Assembly (NCBI GenBank): GCA_028583415.1 | Contig: CM053266.1 | Coordinates: forward strand, 33,909,758-33,973,757 | DNA length: 64,000 bases | Source: Protea cynaroides | Lineage: Eukaryota > Streptophyta > Magnoliopsida > Proteales > Proteaceae | Direction: 5' to 3' | In this document: piece by piece, positions 11,963 to 40,377 of the stretch | Layout: each line of letters starts with the position of its first letter | How positions within the stretch are numbered: the first letter of the stretch is position 1 | Notes under the pieces: generated by a model | The model's input: the letters and a program-made list of their open reading frames with translations, nothing else | The model's database searches: none | What the model was told of the DNA's origin: nothing | Program-made: the position numbers and the translations under genes

Positions 11963-12292
11963 CAATTTTTGTGTTTCGAAAAGTATATACAGGTGTTTCA
12001 ATCGCCTTTGGTCTTTGTTTTCCTTCAAGACTCTAATTGGGACAGTAGTGCACTGCAGATGGACGACTTTTCACGTTGCATCAGGGAATGAAACCGAGAC
12101 TTTAGCCGTATCTTTGAAGGTTTTCATCTTTGCCAATTGCTACAAGCTTGGTTTGGATTTTTCAGATTCATCACTAAGGATATGTAAATCCAAAAAGGTC
12201 CCTTTAGCATTTTCCTCCACTTCTTTCAGCTATATGTAGTCTTATTAAGCTTTCATTATGTATCGAGATTCAAGATGGATTAATTACAATGG

Positions 12293-12385
12293 GAGTCTTA
12301 GTGCACGAGGTTTGTGTTATTGTAGGATCTAAGGAGAGACAGAATGTACGCAGCCATGCCTGCAATGCGAAAATCGAAAAGACTA
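12293..12385 (-). repeat. Au-type SINE fragment, minus strand, at duplication breakpoint
   Basis: Read on the minus strand this follows the Au SINE order: GCATTGCAGG, then GGCTGCGTACATTCTG, then a degraded CTATAATAACACAAACCTCG and GTGCAC. Homology between the two duplication units stops inside it, near 12326. In unit 2 the same SINE end is fused to a LINE fragment at about 33690. Confidence 0.6.
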
Positions 12386-12903
12386 TTCATAATTATAATA
12401 CAGTTGTATTATTGAGTTAAATTAATTATTCATTTTTTGAGTGCATTACTCAGTCTCATTAAGATGCTTCATTAACGCTTCATGCTTGTTTTATTATCTG
12501 AATCCAAGAATCAAACTTGATGAGAAAAGAAGAAAAAAAAAAAAAAAAATTGGTGTTTCATCAGTCAGCAACAAATTGTTAAGAAATTCAAAACTGGATT
12601 CAACACATTTTTTCTATCATAAACAAAAAATGGCAAAAGGTTTCGTGTATAGCTATGCACGTGCACGCATGGCTTGCAACACCCCAAGTTAACACGGTTT
12701 GTAGATATTTATACATGTGTAAATTGGTTCTTGGGTTTTTTTTTTTTTTTGTCGATTCATCTTGATCATGTCCGATCTCATGTCCGAATCTATGTTTCGT
12801 ATTTAGTAACTTTGTGTGCACAATCGTACCTTTCAACAATGGGATGAGATAGAGAAGGAAAGACTGTAACCCCAAAACTGCTCTCCATTAGACGAAAGAC
12901 TCA
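12386..12903. other. Gene-free stretch
   Basis: AT-rich sequence with poly-A (about 12535-12549) and poly-T tracts. No gene, RNA or repeat border could be supported. Confidence 0.4.
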
Positions 12904-13990
12904 CCGTGTTCCCCACCTTATCCCGAAAAAAAAAAGATGTTGACCTTGTTTATTAGACTGCGTTAGGTAACGTTCTGTCACGTTCTTGTTCTGAATCAGT
13001 GTTCTTTTTAAGAAATGGTCTTTTTCTATTTATATTTTGGAAGACTGTTCTTTTGACCTTTAGCCTGTTTGACAAATATGTTTCAGAACTAGTTTGAAAA
13101 CATTGTTCTGATCAGTTTGTTGTTTGGTAACATTTGTTCTAGAACATCTTTTTTTCCAAATGATTCAAATATTACAGAATTGGTACTAAACTAATTAATT
13201 TTTTCAAATTTATATTAATGCCATTTAATTATACAAATATGAAAATTTGTTTTAAGAAAACCATTTTCCAATATTAATCATATATTTTTCTATTGTCTGA
13301 TTTAAAATATAAAATATTTACATCAATCGTAAAACAAAACGATTAAAATGGTTAATACAAGTTACCCATACAAAACAAGAAAAATAGAGTATCTCACAGA
13401 AAATATTATAAAAAATACCATCCGTGTTCCCCACCCTATTCGGAAAAAAAAAGATGTTGACCTTGTTTATTAGACTGTGATTGGTAACGTTTTGTCATGT
13501 TCTTGTTCTGAATCGGTGTTCTTTTCAAGAAATGGTCTTTTTCTATTTATGTTCTAGAATATTGTTCTTTGACTACTCTTGGTCTTTTTCTATTTATGTT
13601 CTGAAATAGTGTCCTTTGATTGTTCTTTTGACCTTTACCCTGTTTGGCAAATATGTTCCAGAACTAGTTTGAAAATATTCTTCTGATCAGTTGATAACAT
13701 TTGTTATAGAACATCTTTTTTTCCAAATGATTCAAATATTACAGAATTGGTACTAAACTAATAAATTTTTTCAAATTTATATTAATGTCATTTAATTATA
13801 CAAATATGAAAATTTGTTTTAAGAAAACCATTTTCCAATATTAAACATATATTTTCAATTGTCTGATTTAAAATATAAAATATTTGCACCAATCGTAAAA
13901 CGTAAACGATCAAAATGGTTAATACAAGTTATCCATACAAAACAAGAAAAATAGAGTATCTCGCAAAAAATATTATAAAAAATACCATCC
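12904..13990. repeat. Tandem duplication of an AT-rich unit of about 518 bp
   Basis: Unit 1 spans 12904-13421 and unit 2 spans 13422 to about 13990. Both start CCGTGTTCCCCACC and continue with GATGTTGACCTTGTTTATTA. Unit 2 is longer because GGTCTTTTTCTATTTATGTT is repeated inside it (around 13531 and 13580). No reading frame of interest is present. It may be a tandemly duplicated non-autonomous transposon, but no terminal repeat was identified. Confidence 0.8.
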
Positions 13991-14599
13991 ATCCTTGTCT
14001 CCAATAACATACTGAAGCTTACATGTTGATTTTCGTCATATTGATTTACAATAAATATTTCATAATAAATGTAAAAATTTATATATAAATATATATATAC
14101 TAAAAGATGTAATAATATGACAGATTGGTTTTGACCCATTTGGCAGTTTTGAACTTTGTAGAGTAATTACGGAGTGTTTTCCTATTTTCTTAGTCCGAGA
14201 GAGCTAAAAAGCATAAATAAGAGCGTTTGGAGTGTGGTTCAGTTCGAGATTAGATCGAACTCGCTCCCATTCAATTTCAGTATGATGGAATATACGAACA
14301 TCACAGATCACACCATGGCTCTCTGTCTTTCTCCTCTTTAACAAAAGTGTTCTTCTCTGGTAGGACATGGTTGAAGAGATCAGAATCGACACCGGATCAG
14401 AATGGTAGGCACTGATTCAGTTCCTGTTCACACTAGCGAGCGTATAGATAGATTCAACTCTCATAAACCTCCCAACTATTCCCAAAACCCTTACATTAAT
14501 AAATGATTTCAAAATTTGATTCTCATGTCATTTAATAATGGAATGGAAATCGTACACCAGAGAACACTTCTTTGGTGGAAAAAACAAAAATCAAATGAT
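13991..14599. other. Gene-free stretch before duplication unit 2
   Basis: AT-rich, with no supported gene. The short frames here contain no recognisable domain. Confidence 0.4.
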
Positions 14600-15570
14600 T
14601 AAGTCGAATCGGACGATTCCGGTGATCCGTGTTTAAGGAGTCCTTAAACCATGATACAAAATGACCAACTCAATTCCCTTACGACAACGACTCCTTAATC
14701 CTCCCCACTTGATCAAAGATAGCCAAAGAGACAATGTCCCTTATTACTTGAGGGAAAGGTTCTCTAAATGATAAGAGTGGAAGCTATGCTAGCACCTCAC
14801 TCTCTATCTCCCTCCTCTTACACTTTCTCTGTTTGCCATCACCTGCTCCTATTGGTGGGTGTCGGCAGCGTCATTCAAAAAACCCTCTCCCCTATTACTT
14901 ATTACTCTATTGAGGCCTAACTTGGCAGGAACCTTCCTTCCACTCCCTGCCCTCTCTTGGTATGTTAACAATAACTTAATGAGAAAAATATCCCACATTA
15001 ATATATTTCTTGTCTTTCTCATGTTTTGATATTTTCTCCTTTTTCTTTAATCATCTTTTCTTTAATCAAATGAGTTGATAGGCCATGTGGTGATACCTTT
15101 TTTGATACTACATTGGTGTGAAATGGGAGATTCCTCCCACACTGCTGTTGTGGGAAAATATCTCCTCAATTTAACTACAAATAGAGAATAGTTTATCTGC
15201 ATGTATTTGTATCTTCTTAGGATCTCATCACCATCTGTATCCAGTGGGTCTCATACTCTTGAGGTGGTTCCCACACCACTTCGACGGTGACGGAATTCTA
15301 TGGAGAGTACACATACATGCAGTTGATTCGAACTCAAATAAATAAATAAATAAATAAATATATATATATATTGACAGAGTGATTCTTGACGCATTCGCCA
15401 CTCCCACTCTCCTCTCACTTTCCATTGATAGCTGATATGCATTATATTCTATCTATTTTCTTTTAATTTAACAGATAACACTTGGGTGCTCCGCATCCAT
15501 CCCAACCATCATCTCTCTCTTTCTCTTTCAACTTTCGATTTTTCAGAGCCTCCTCTGCTTCTTCTTCGTC

Positions 15571-32017
<16,447 letters not shown>

Positions 32018-33295
32018 AATTGCTTCTTCACACCTGGCTTCTCTACCATGTCTAATTTGTAAGAAAAAAAAAATGGAACTCACCATGCCCACATATATGG
32101 TGGTACTGTATTATAAGTTAGGTGTTGTGGTTGAATCTGGTGGAAGTGTGGAAGTTAGGCCAGGGTTTTAGGTATCTAAATCGGGTATCAGCTGATCCGT
32201 ATTGGTACGATACCCGTGAATAATTTATATTTTTAATAAGTTTTAGTTTAGTATCGATTATTGTCATTGGTTTCGTATCAGTCTGATACTAATTCTATAT
32301 CGCTTTTCAGAGAGACAAATACCCTTTCAGATACCATGAATTTCTTAAAAAAAAAAAAAAAATTGAGTTAAGAAGGTAGTATACACAGCTCGATCTAGTG
32401 TATACCTACAATCCCACATGGAGATCTCCCACGATGCACAAATCTTTATACTGGAATTAGAATCTTCGATAGGATCATGAGAGGAGAGAGTGTGTGAATT
32501 ATGTGATAAGTTGTGTGGGAAAAAATTCCCCATAGTGGTGTTGTGTAGTAGAAAGAATTGTAACTTTTTTTTACCTTAATCTTATATATCATGTTCTAGT
32601 GAGATGGAATCTATCATATGGACAAAAAGGTAAAACCACTTATGTCGCAAAACAAAGAAAGTCACTTTTAATTCACTATTTAATATCAGATGGGATTTCA
32701 TTTTTCTTAAATTTATTTTCTACCCCTAATTTTACAACATTTTGGATATAAAAACAAAGGACACCAAAATGAAGATTAAAAATTCAATATAAAACTCTCA
32801 AGGTGTCAATCACATGAACCCATTTTTCTTTTATAGAGTTCTCCATGCTGGCAGTGTAGGGTACACATTCTCTTAAATCACTTTTTATTCATTTTTTCAG
32901 AGAGAAAAAAAAATTAAAGAAAAATTAAGACATGTGATGAGGAGGCCAGCTTGGGGGACTTTTCTCCAAACTAATTTTTAAATTCATCCTCCCTTTCAAT
33001 ACATCATGAGAACCCTTATTTTTAGGGTTAGTGATCTCCTAGTTGACGATGTGGTCTACCCCTTTTTATAATTTAATATTTTTAAATTTTTTTTTAAGAA
33101 AGGAAAAAAGAATAAAAAAAAAAGTATTTAAGAGCAGTACCCTTCATTGCAATCTGAATTTAATTTTTTTTTTCTTTTTTAATCATGAGAGAAGTTGTTC
33201 CCTAGTAGGGTTGGTACGATAGTCCCCCTTTCAATTGTTTAATTCATTGTGGGGTTTTTAAGAGTATCTATCTAGGATCATGAAAATATAATTAA

Positions 33296-33321
33296 GGGGG
33301 AGGGGAGGGGAGGGGGGAGGA
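33296..33321 (+). repeat. G-run tract downstream of MAGL copy 2
   Basis: Runs of four to six G separated by A, in the same position relative to the gene as 11932-11962. It is retained in both duplicates. Confidence 0.5.
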
Positions 33322-33690
33322 ACGATTTTATGTGCTTCAAAAAATATCTACAGGTGTTTCAATCGGCTTTTGGTCTTTGTTTCTCTTCAAGTCTCTAATT
33401 GGGACAGTGGTGCAATGCAGAAGGACGACTTTTCATGCTACATTAGGGACTGAAACCGAGACTTTAATCGTATCCTTGAAGGCTTTCATCTTTGCCAATT
33501 GCTATAAGCTTGATTTGGAGTTTTTAGATTCATCACTAAAGATATGTAATTCCAAAAAAGTCCCTTTAGCATGGATCAGTTTCCTCCACTTCTTTCAGCT
33601 ATGCAGTCTTATTAAGCTTTCATTATGTATCAAAATCGATTAATAACAATGGGTGTCTTAGTGCACGAGGTTTGTATTATTGTAGGACAT

Positions 33691-33935
33691 GTAAGGAGGA
33701 GGTGATCAGTGGTTTCAACCCTAGTTCCAGACCTTTTGCATGTTTGATCAACAATAATTTTCCGATGAAAGAGGGCTTCACTTGAAGCAATTCCATTACC
33801 ACATGCTTGCCAAAGAAATTCCATGATTTTAGGCCGGATTTGAGAAGACCAAATAAGTTTCCAGAGTTTTGAAGGCACAAGCTTCCAATTAGCAGATCTA
33901 GAAGAGAGAGCCAATCTTTCTTCTTTAGCATTAAT
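33691..33935 (-). pseudogene. LINE fragment: reverse-transcriptase zinc-binding (zf-RVT) domain
   Basis: The minus strand encodes WKLIWSSQIRPKIMEFLWQA followed by a Cys (in CKRSG) and ETTDHLLLTCP, the conserved zinc-binding region that follows the RT domain of plant L1-type LINEs. It is fused at the left to an Au SINE end and at the right abuts the long-LTR element starting at 33936. The RT catalytic part is missing between here and the 5' LINE part at 39028-40377. Confidence 0.75.
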
Positions 33936-36900
33936 TGTCACATCCTAATTTCGACTGAACCAGAAGTGTGAGTGAACCGTTACTAAACCAACGGTTCACA
34001 CTAGGATCTCAATAAGACTTTGTTAATAGCCAAACAATGCACACTAACCACAAATCAGAATATAATAAATATAACGAAAGTCTTTAATTAAATAAACTAA
34101 GTTCTACATTGTAAAATATAAATAATCAATTATCTTCAAATATCAAAATATAAATAAATATCATTACATTGTTTATAATCAAAGCTGAAAATAAAATAAC
34201 TAAAGAATCTTAGAGGTACACGCAAAAGTGGCACTCGCATGATTCATCATGCTCGTTGACCCCTGCTTGCACATCTAAAGCAGTAACGTCACCATACACT
34301 GGAGCATCCATGTAGTCCTTCATAGTGTAACCTACATCAACATCTGAAAAAGAATATATATATTCGGATTGAGCTCATAACTTAGCACAGTAAGAAAATC
34401 AGACAATGCAACAAACAATATACATGAGATAACATTCATATTTGATTTGATATACTTGCAAAGTGTTATAGCAAGGGTAGCTGCCACTACACCTCTATAC
34501 ATGAAAGTGTGAACACGTCCAACGGATCACACACTGCTGTCATCCCACATCACTGATTCCAATATAGAGATAAAGCTAAAATCTGGTGGTCAGACTGAGC
34601 TACAGTCCTACGTCCTCCCCCTGATACCCTATACCGTATCAATACCTACATTCCTATTTGGTGAGGGTTTGCAAGTGGGTTCGTCACTAACCAATCCTAC
34701 ATGTCATTACAATATCCAATACCTTATCTCAGCACAGCTGTAAGACCCGTGTCAATCTAACCCGGTCTTACCACCTTGAACCAGGTTTATCCGTCATGGT
34801 CGAGTCAAATGGACCAAGGGCGTGAAGGAGATCGAGATCTCAGGTATCAAATCGACCCAAAAACACTTAAAATAGGGGAAGGGTCGCATACCCGGCTAAG
34901 CGGGGTCGGACCTCCCAAAAACAGAAAGTCGGACCCTCGGTTTTGAAGGGAGGGTCGGACAGACTTAGAACCCTAGGGTCGACGGGATCATCGACCCTCC
35001 CATCGACCCTCGATTACCGTAGGAAATAGAATTAGGAAATTTCTTAATTTTCAATTGGGATTCTTTCCTAATCTCAAAGGGACTTATTTTAGGATGTTCC
35101 TACTCTATTTAAAGGACGTCCCTAAGCCACTTTCACTCCTTTCACAATCCTAATTGAATTGAGAGAAAGAGAAGAGAAGAAAAAGAAGAAGAAGAGAAAC
35201 AAGAAAGAGAATTTAGCCAAAAGAGAAGATTTGCAGAGAAGGAGTGTTCTTCTCAGGTATGGATACTATTCCATGAGTTTCTACAGACCTTAAGTTAGTT
35301 ATTGTTGAGAGTGTGATCTCGGAGAAATCCAAACCATCAATCTATGGTTAGGTTTTCATGGAAAACCATAGGAGAATGCATGAAAGCTATCTAGGTGGGT
35401 TATACATGGTTTCAGACCATGGAATGAATGTAGAATGAAATGTAGGAGCAAGCCATATGATCCCAAGCACGAAGAATGGATTAAAAAGAGGGAATTGGAC
35501 CAAAGTGCACCGATGGTCGCACCGAGGGTCGATGATCATCCGACCCTAGGTGATACTGACCATCGACCCTCAGTGTTCGGGAAGTTCAGAGTTAAGGGAG
35601 GGTCGCACCGAGGGTCGATCAGGACTCTGACCCTACCTCCGACCCTCAGTTGACAGAATGGTTTTTAAATTCAGAATTAATTCTAATTAAATTCTATCGA
35701 CTTTGTTAGGTCTTCTAGCAATATAATAACAATATAAAGGTGATTCTAAAGCTTGAAAAAGTATCTATTAGCAAGCTAAGGTGAGGAACCAGAACTCTAA
35801 ACTAATTGATTAATAACAAAAACTGTTTTCTATTTTCTTGAGTCCTATGCTATGCTTGATTCTATGCGAATATGTTTGTAATGTGCATACAACATGCCAT
35901 CCAATATTTCTATTACTTGTTCATGCATATTTTCTTTATTGTTTATAACATGATGATGATGATGATGATAGGAATATGCATGTGCTTGTATGTGTGTGGT
36001 TGGTGTACTTGATGCGAGCGAGTATCAGGGGGGTGTGATGAGAACGTCAATAAACGTTAATCTTTGGCTGGTCTCAGCACTTTAGCTCTATCTCTAACTC
36101 AAGTCTTGTGCATTGGCATCGTCGTATCGCAATTACTTTAGCAGAACTATTATGTTGTAGAGTATCAGGGGAGGTAATCTCGATCCTTGTAGTCTCTGAC
36201 TCTATCGGGGGGCCTTAGCTCTATCTCTATGGACATTCTGAGGGATGCTGGGGTGAGGCCTTGGATACACTTTTGGCATTCGGATTGGTTAGTTGCGAGC
36301 CCAGTTTGCAGCCTTCGCCAGCAGGGGCTTACGTGTTGGTATGACAATATATAACAATAAACGTTAACCTTTGTTATATACTGTTCATGGTTGGGTGCAT
36401 GTGAGTCGATGATAAACGTGATCTTCGGGTGACGTCACACACTTGTGTATAGAGGCGGGGTCAATAAATGCGACCTTTGGCTACCTAAACCTTTCTATTG
36501 CATACTGCAAACTTTAAACCGGACCAAAGATATAAATTGATTGCATGCATATGTTTTGTTGCATTATTTTGGCTATTCACTGAGCCGTGATGTGTGCTCA
36601 CCCCTCGACGTCGAATATTTTTAGTTGATGATGCAGGTTATACCGTTGAAGATTATATGAATGTGTCTGCGTACCGAAACGTGGCAGCAATAGAAGCTGG
36701 AGTTGAAGTGGATACACACGACTCCTCTTGCGAGTGCAACTCGTGTGTATTTGATTAGATATTTTATAGGTTTCTTTATTTGGATTTATTAATACATGTA
36801 TTTGGTATTTAAATATTTATGTCTCAGTTGAAACCGGATAAATTGCTATTTAAATTTTAATATCACATAGATTCTCAGTTCTTCTTATTATAAGACTTCC

Positions 36901-39027
36901 GCTATTGTGTATTTACTCTGATTATGATTACGGATGTGTGTAAGTTTAGATAACGCGGGGATAGCCTATTTGAGATCCTGGTTGAACCGTTAGTTTATTA
37001 GCGGTTCATCACACCATTCTGGTTAGTCCAAAATTGGGGTGTGACAACAGCTCCCTACGAAATAGAGATTGGACTAGAGTCTGAAGGCCAGACCATAGAC
37101 TACAGTACCACGTCCTCCCTCTGATACCCTACTCATACTAAGCATGTTAAGATAATAACGATACAAAAAGGTGCTAGCGTGAGGAATGATTCAAGACCTC
37201 TGACCCTTACCATTTCACACACCAACGAAAATAATCACATGTTTAACAATCACAACCTAGCATAGCGAGTATGCATGCACAAATATAATAACATAAAGTA
37301 AAGATGACATGTTAATATGCATAACCATCACGTCACAGAAACAAGAATAATTAACAATATTTTACTGTTATTAGTTAATTAAGGTTTGGGTCCTATTCGC
37401 TTACCTGACGCTTGATAGCAATTCTTCTATGCGTCACAGAGTCCAACCTTGCTGTCGAAAGGTCTTACACGACATTAGGAATTTATTAGAATTAGTTTCA
37501 TAAGGTTTACGTTGGTCGAAACCCAACTAAGGTCGAAAACTAACCCCTTCTGTACATACCAATCGTAATAATTATGCTAAGGTAATGGCGATACGACGAT
37601 GTCAGTGAACAAGACTTAAGTAGAGATAGAGCTAGAGTCTGATGACCAGGATGAACCATAATGTCACGTCCTCCCCCTGATGCTCCACTTGCATCAAGCA
37701 CCTTAACCACACACACATAATCACATGCCTATTCCTAGCATCATCATCATCATCATATTATAAATAGACAGAAATAAATATGCATGAATAGTAATAGCAG
37801 GACTATTGAATGATATGTGAGATGCACATTACAAACATATAAATGTATAGAATCAATCATGACATTGGACTCAATAAAAGTAAATATTTTATTATTAGCC
37901 AGTTAGTTTAGGTTCTGTTCCCTCACCTCCTAGAAACGTTCAATCTTCTCCAAGCTTATTAACTCACTCTTGAACCTCGTGGAAACCTAAGAAATTTGTA
38001 AGTTCTAAGTTAGGGTTCAAGTTCATCAAATTACAGTAGTCAATGATCCAACCTAGAATCAAACATACCTCCAGAAGTTGAGTGGTCGCAGGTGTGACTG
38101 CACCTGTGGTCTCAATTTCTACAACCACAGGGTGTGGGGTCGATACGTGTGGTCGCATATCATGCGACCACACACATGAGACCACACCCTCCCTGGAAAC
38201 TTCCTGAGGACGTGTGGTCGGACATATGTGCCTCGTGTGGTCGATCAAACTGCGACCACACTAGTTTTTTGTCGACTTTTACTCTCAGTCACATCTTTTC
38301 ATAACTTGATTTCGTGGTTAACATTATGATCCTTCCTATGATTGTTCTATGGCTTAAAATTCACACTTTTACATAGTCCTTCACCTTAATCCATTCTTCA
38401 TGGATCTCCTTAGAGTTTTCTTCATGGTCTTAGGATTGAGATCTTACTTTGAATCAATCTCTCCTCCATAATCTATTCTGGACATTCAATTAATGTAGGG
38501 AATGATTTCATACCTTAAACTTGCTGGAGATTCAGAGCCTTCTCTGCAATTCCTTCTCATAGTTTTCCTCTTCAATTCTCCTTCTCTTTCTACTCTTCTC
38601 TTTCTTTCTCTTTCAGTTTGGGTTCTAAAAGAGTGAAAGAAACTAAGGGATGTCCTTTATATAGAGAAAAACATTCATATAAAGTCTCATTTTGATTAGG
38701 AAAGAACCTCCCTTCAGATTAGGAAGGTTTCCTAATTTCGGAGTCAGTATACCATCGTGTGATCATACATGGGGTTGCAGTATCCGTTGACCACACGTTT
38801 CAAAACTATGACCACATGTCTCAGATTTGAGTGATCTCAATATTCTGAGGTATGGTCGACCGCACCTGTTTAGGTATGCGACCACACGTCTCAATTAGAT
38901 GATTTTTTATTCGAATTACATACCTAGTCTTGTGGTTTCTTCACGCACTTGATCTGCTTGGGACGAGCATGATAGGAAGACCTAATACAAAGTCGTAAGA
39001 CCGGGTTAGCAAGGTATGGATCTTACA
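33936..39027 (-). mobile_element. Long solo LTR A (minus strand), interrupted by LTR B
   Basis: On the minus strand it starts TGTAAGATCCATACC (from 39027), shares CTAACCCGGTCTTAC with LTR B, and ends GGATGTGACA (to 33936). It has a TATA-like TATATAAAG at 38655-38663 (minus strand). Without LTR B it is about 2.8 kb. No internal retrotransposon domains are seen, so it is best read as a solo LTR. The flanking bases (left TTAAT, right CCTTG) do not form a target repeat, and LINE sequence is missing across it, which suggests deletion or recombination at insertion. Confidence 0.6.
34739..37046 (+). mobile_element. Long solo LTR B, inserted head-on into LTR A
   Basis: 2,308 bp from TGTAAGACCCGTGTC to GGGGTGTGACA, bounded by perfect 5-bp target repeats ACAGC (34734-34738 and 37047-37051). 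Same family as LTR A but opposite in direction: both have CTAACCCGGTCTTAC near the start and CTCTAT(T/A)TAAAGGAC before a purine-rich transcript-like stretch. The TATA-like box is at 35105-35114. It contains iterated GGGTCGACCCTC-like words and a GATGAT microsatellite. No protein domains are present. Confidence 0.8.
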
Positions 39028-40377
39028 CCTTGTCTGCTGCCAGAATTTTTGGAAGAAGAGTGGTGGGAAGCCATCGAGTCTTGGTGACTTGAGGGGGGCC
39101 ATCCTATAAAGGGCTTTTTGAATTTCATTTTCTTCTAGAACAGCCACCAATAAATCATTGAGACCCGTAGAAACCAAAGGCGTGACTGTAGCCCAGGATT
39201 CTGCCAAAGCTTGAGGATCAGATCCTTCTGTAGAGAAAGCCACAGTGAAATGATTCAAAAAAGCTTGGTAGACTTCTGACTCAGATTGAGTCCAAGCGCC
39301 CGAAGCGTCTCTAATGCGTAAGATACGATTTCGACTTCGTCTTTGAATTGTTGTAGCCTGAAAGAAGGTAGTATTGGAGTCTCCATATTGGAGCCAGTCA
39401 AGTCTTGATCTTTGCTTCCAAAAGATCCTCAAGTTTGGAAAGAATAGTGTCTTCCTTTTCTTGTGAGTGTAGATGCTGGTGGCAATTGCTGCAGATTGGA
39501 ATGGTCTTTCTTGAGCTTCTCAATATTTGCAAAAACCCCATCCAACTTCACACGGATCAAATCATGAGCATGCCTCTTGTTACTCCATCTGAACAAAGGA
39601 CCATGAGAGGGAAGCTCCAAGAAAGCACAATCATTAATGAGTTGACGAAATTGCTCACAATCCCCCTGATTTGGAGTCTGACCCCCATGTTTTTCTTTCC
39701 ATTAAGGGAAAGAGTTAAAAGACTCCTATGCTCAGCCACGCCCCAATTCTATGACAAGCAGTAATTGCCAGCTGCTGCCATACAACGGCCCTTTGAGACT
39801 TGATAGGGTCACTGTAGACACAAGATAAAACGAAAGAAGCCAAACTCCTATAAGAAACCAAACAGTCAATAACCCTATCAGTTATAGAGAGTATGTTTAC
39901 ATCCACCTGATCATTCTAGAGGAGGGCAAGTCCACCAGACAAATTGCATGGATCAATAGTAAAACAGTGAGTAGTAAGAGAAGATTTCCGAAACAAAGAT
40001 TCAAGTTTTGTTCTTTTCATTTTATTAGTCTCTATTAAGAACAAGATGTCAGGTTTATCCACCTTAAGGAGATTCAAAAGGTTGCAGAGTGTCATGGGAC
40101 TCCCTGGATTTACATCGTCTCCTCCCAGTGGTTTTGGGAGGATGCGACAACCTATCTCGGATGATCGCCACGTGGCTCTCGGGTGAATCCGAGACCCACG
40201 TCTGAGCCGACACCCCTTGTCGGCTGGGTATTGGCTCAGACTTGGGTCTCGGATTCACCGAGAGCCACGTAGCGGTCATCCAGAGCAGGTTGTCACTGTC
40301 CTCCCAGAATCATTGAGAAGAGAGGATGCATATCCGGGACTCCCCAAACCCTGACAATTCCAGCTTAAAAGCTTCAT
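39028..40377 (-). pseudogene. LINE (L1-type) ORF2 5' part: endonuclease and start of RT
   Basis: On the minus strand an ATG at 40375-40377 opens MKLLSWNCQGLGSP, the typical start of the plant LINE endonuclease (EEP domain). After the foldback insertion the protein continues LLKVDKPDILFLIETNK, SHGPLFRWSNKR and, in shifted frames, the RT lead-in DGFPPLFFQKFWQQT, where it is cut by LTR A. Frameshifts and stops occur (for example near 39430 and 39740). With 33691-33935 it represents two ends of one LINE whose RT centre is lost. Confidence 0.8.
40105..40335. mobile_element. Foldback MITE, copy 4, inside the LINE endonuclease
   Basis: 231-bp hairpin between 9-bp target repeats GGGACTCCC (40096-40104 and 40336-40344). 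The arms start TGGATTTACATCGTCTCCTC and end GAGAGGATGCATATCC. The centre shares GGTGAATCCGAG and GCCGACACC with copy 3. It splits the LINE reading frame right after the WNCQGLGSP motif, and the duplicated target encodes the GSP residues twice. Confidence 0.88.

Larger units (their letters stand above)
5425..12326 (+). repeat. Segmental tandem duplication, unit 1
   Basis: The sequence from about 5425 to about 12326 is matched, in the same order, by 14600-33690. The match covers upstream DNA, all nine exons and introns of the MAGL gene, and about 1.3 kb downstream. The right breakpoint falls inside an Au SINE. Differences between the units are mainly insertions: two foldback elements only in unit 1 and the Copia stack only in unit 2. 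Substitutions are scattered throughout, so the duplication is not recent. Confidence 0.85.

Noticed and set aside
33332..33643. RNase H domain of a plus-strand LINE or gene
   Set aside because: A short stretch (AFIFANCYKLDLEF) vaguely recalls plant RNase H-like domains and is shared with 12015-12239, but no catalytic residues can be assigned. Left unclassified as part of the duplicated segment.
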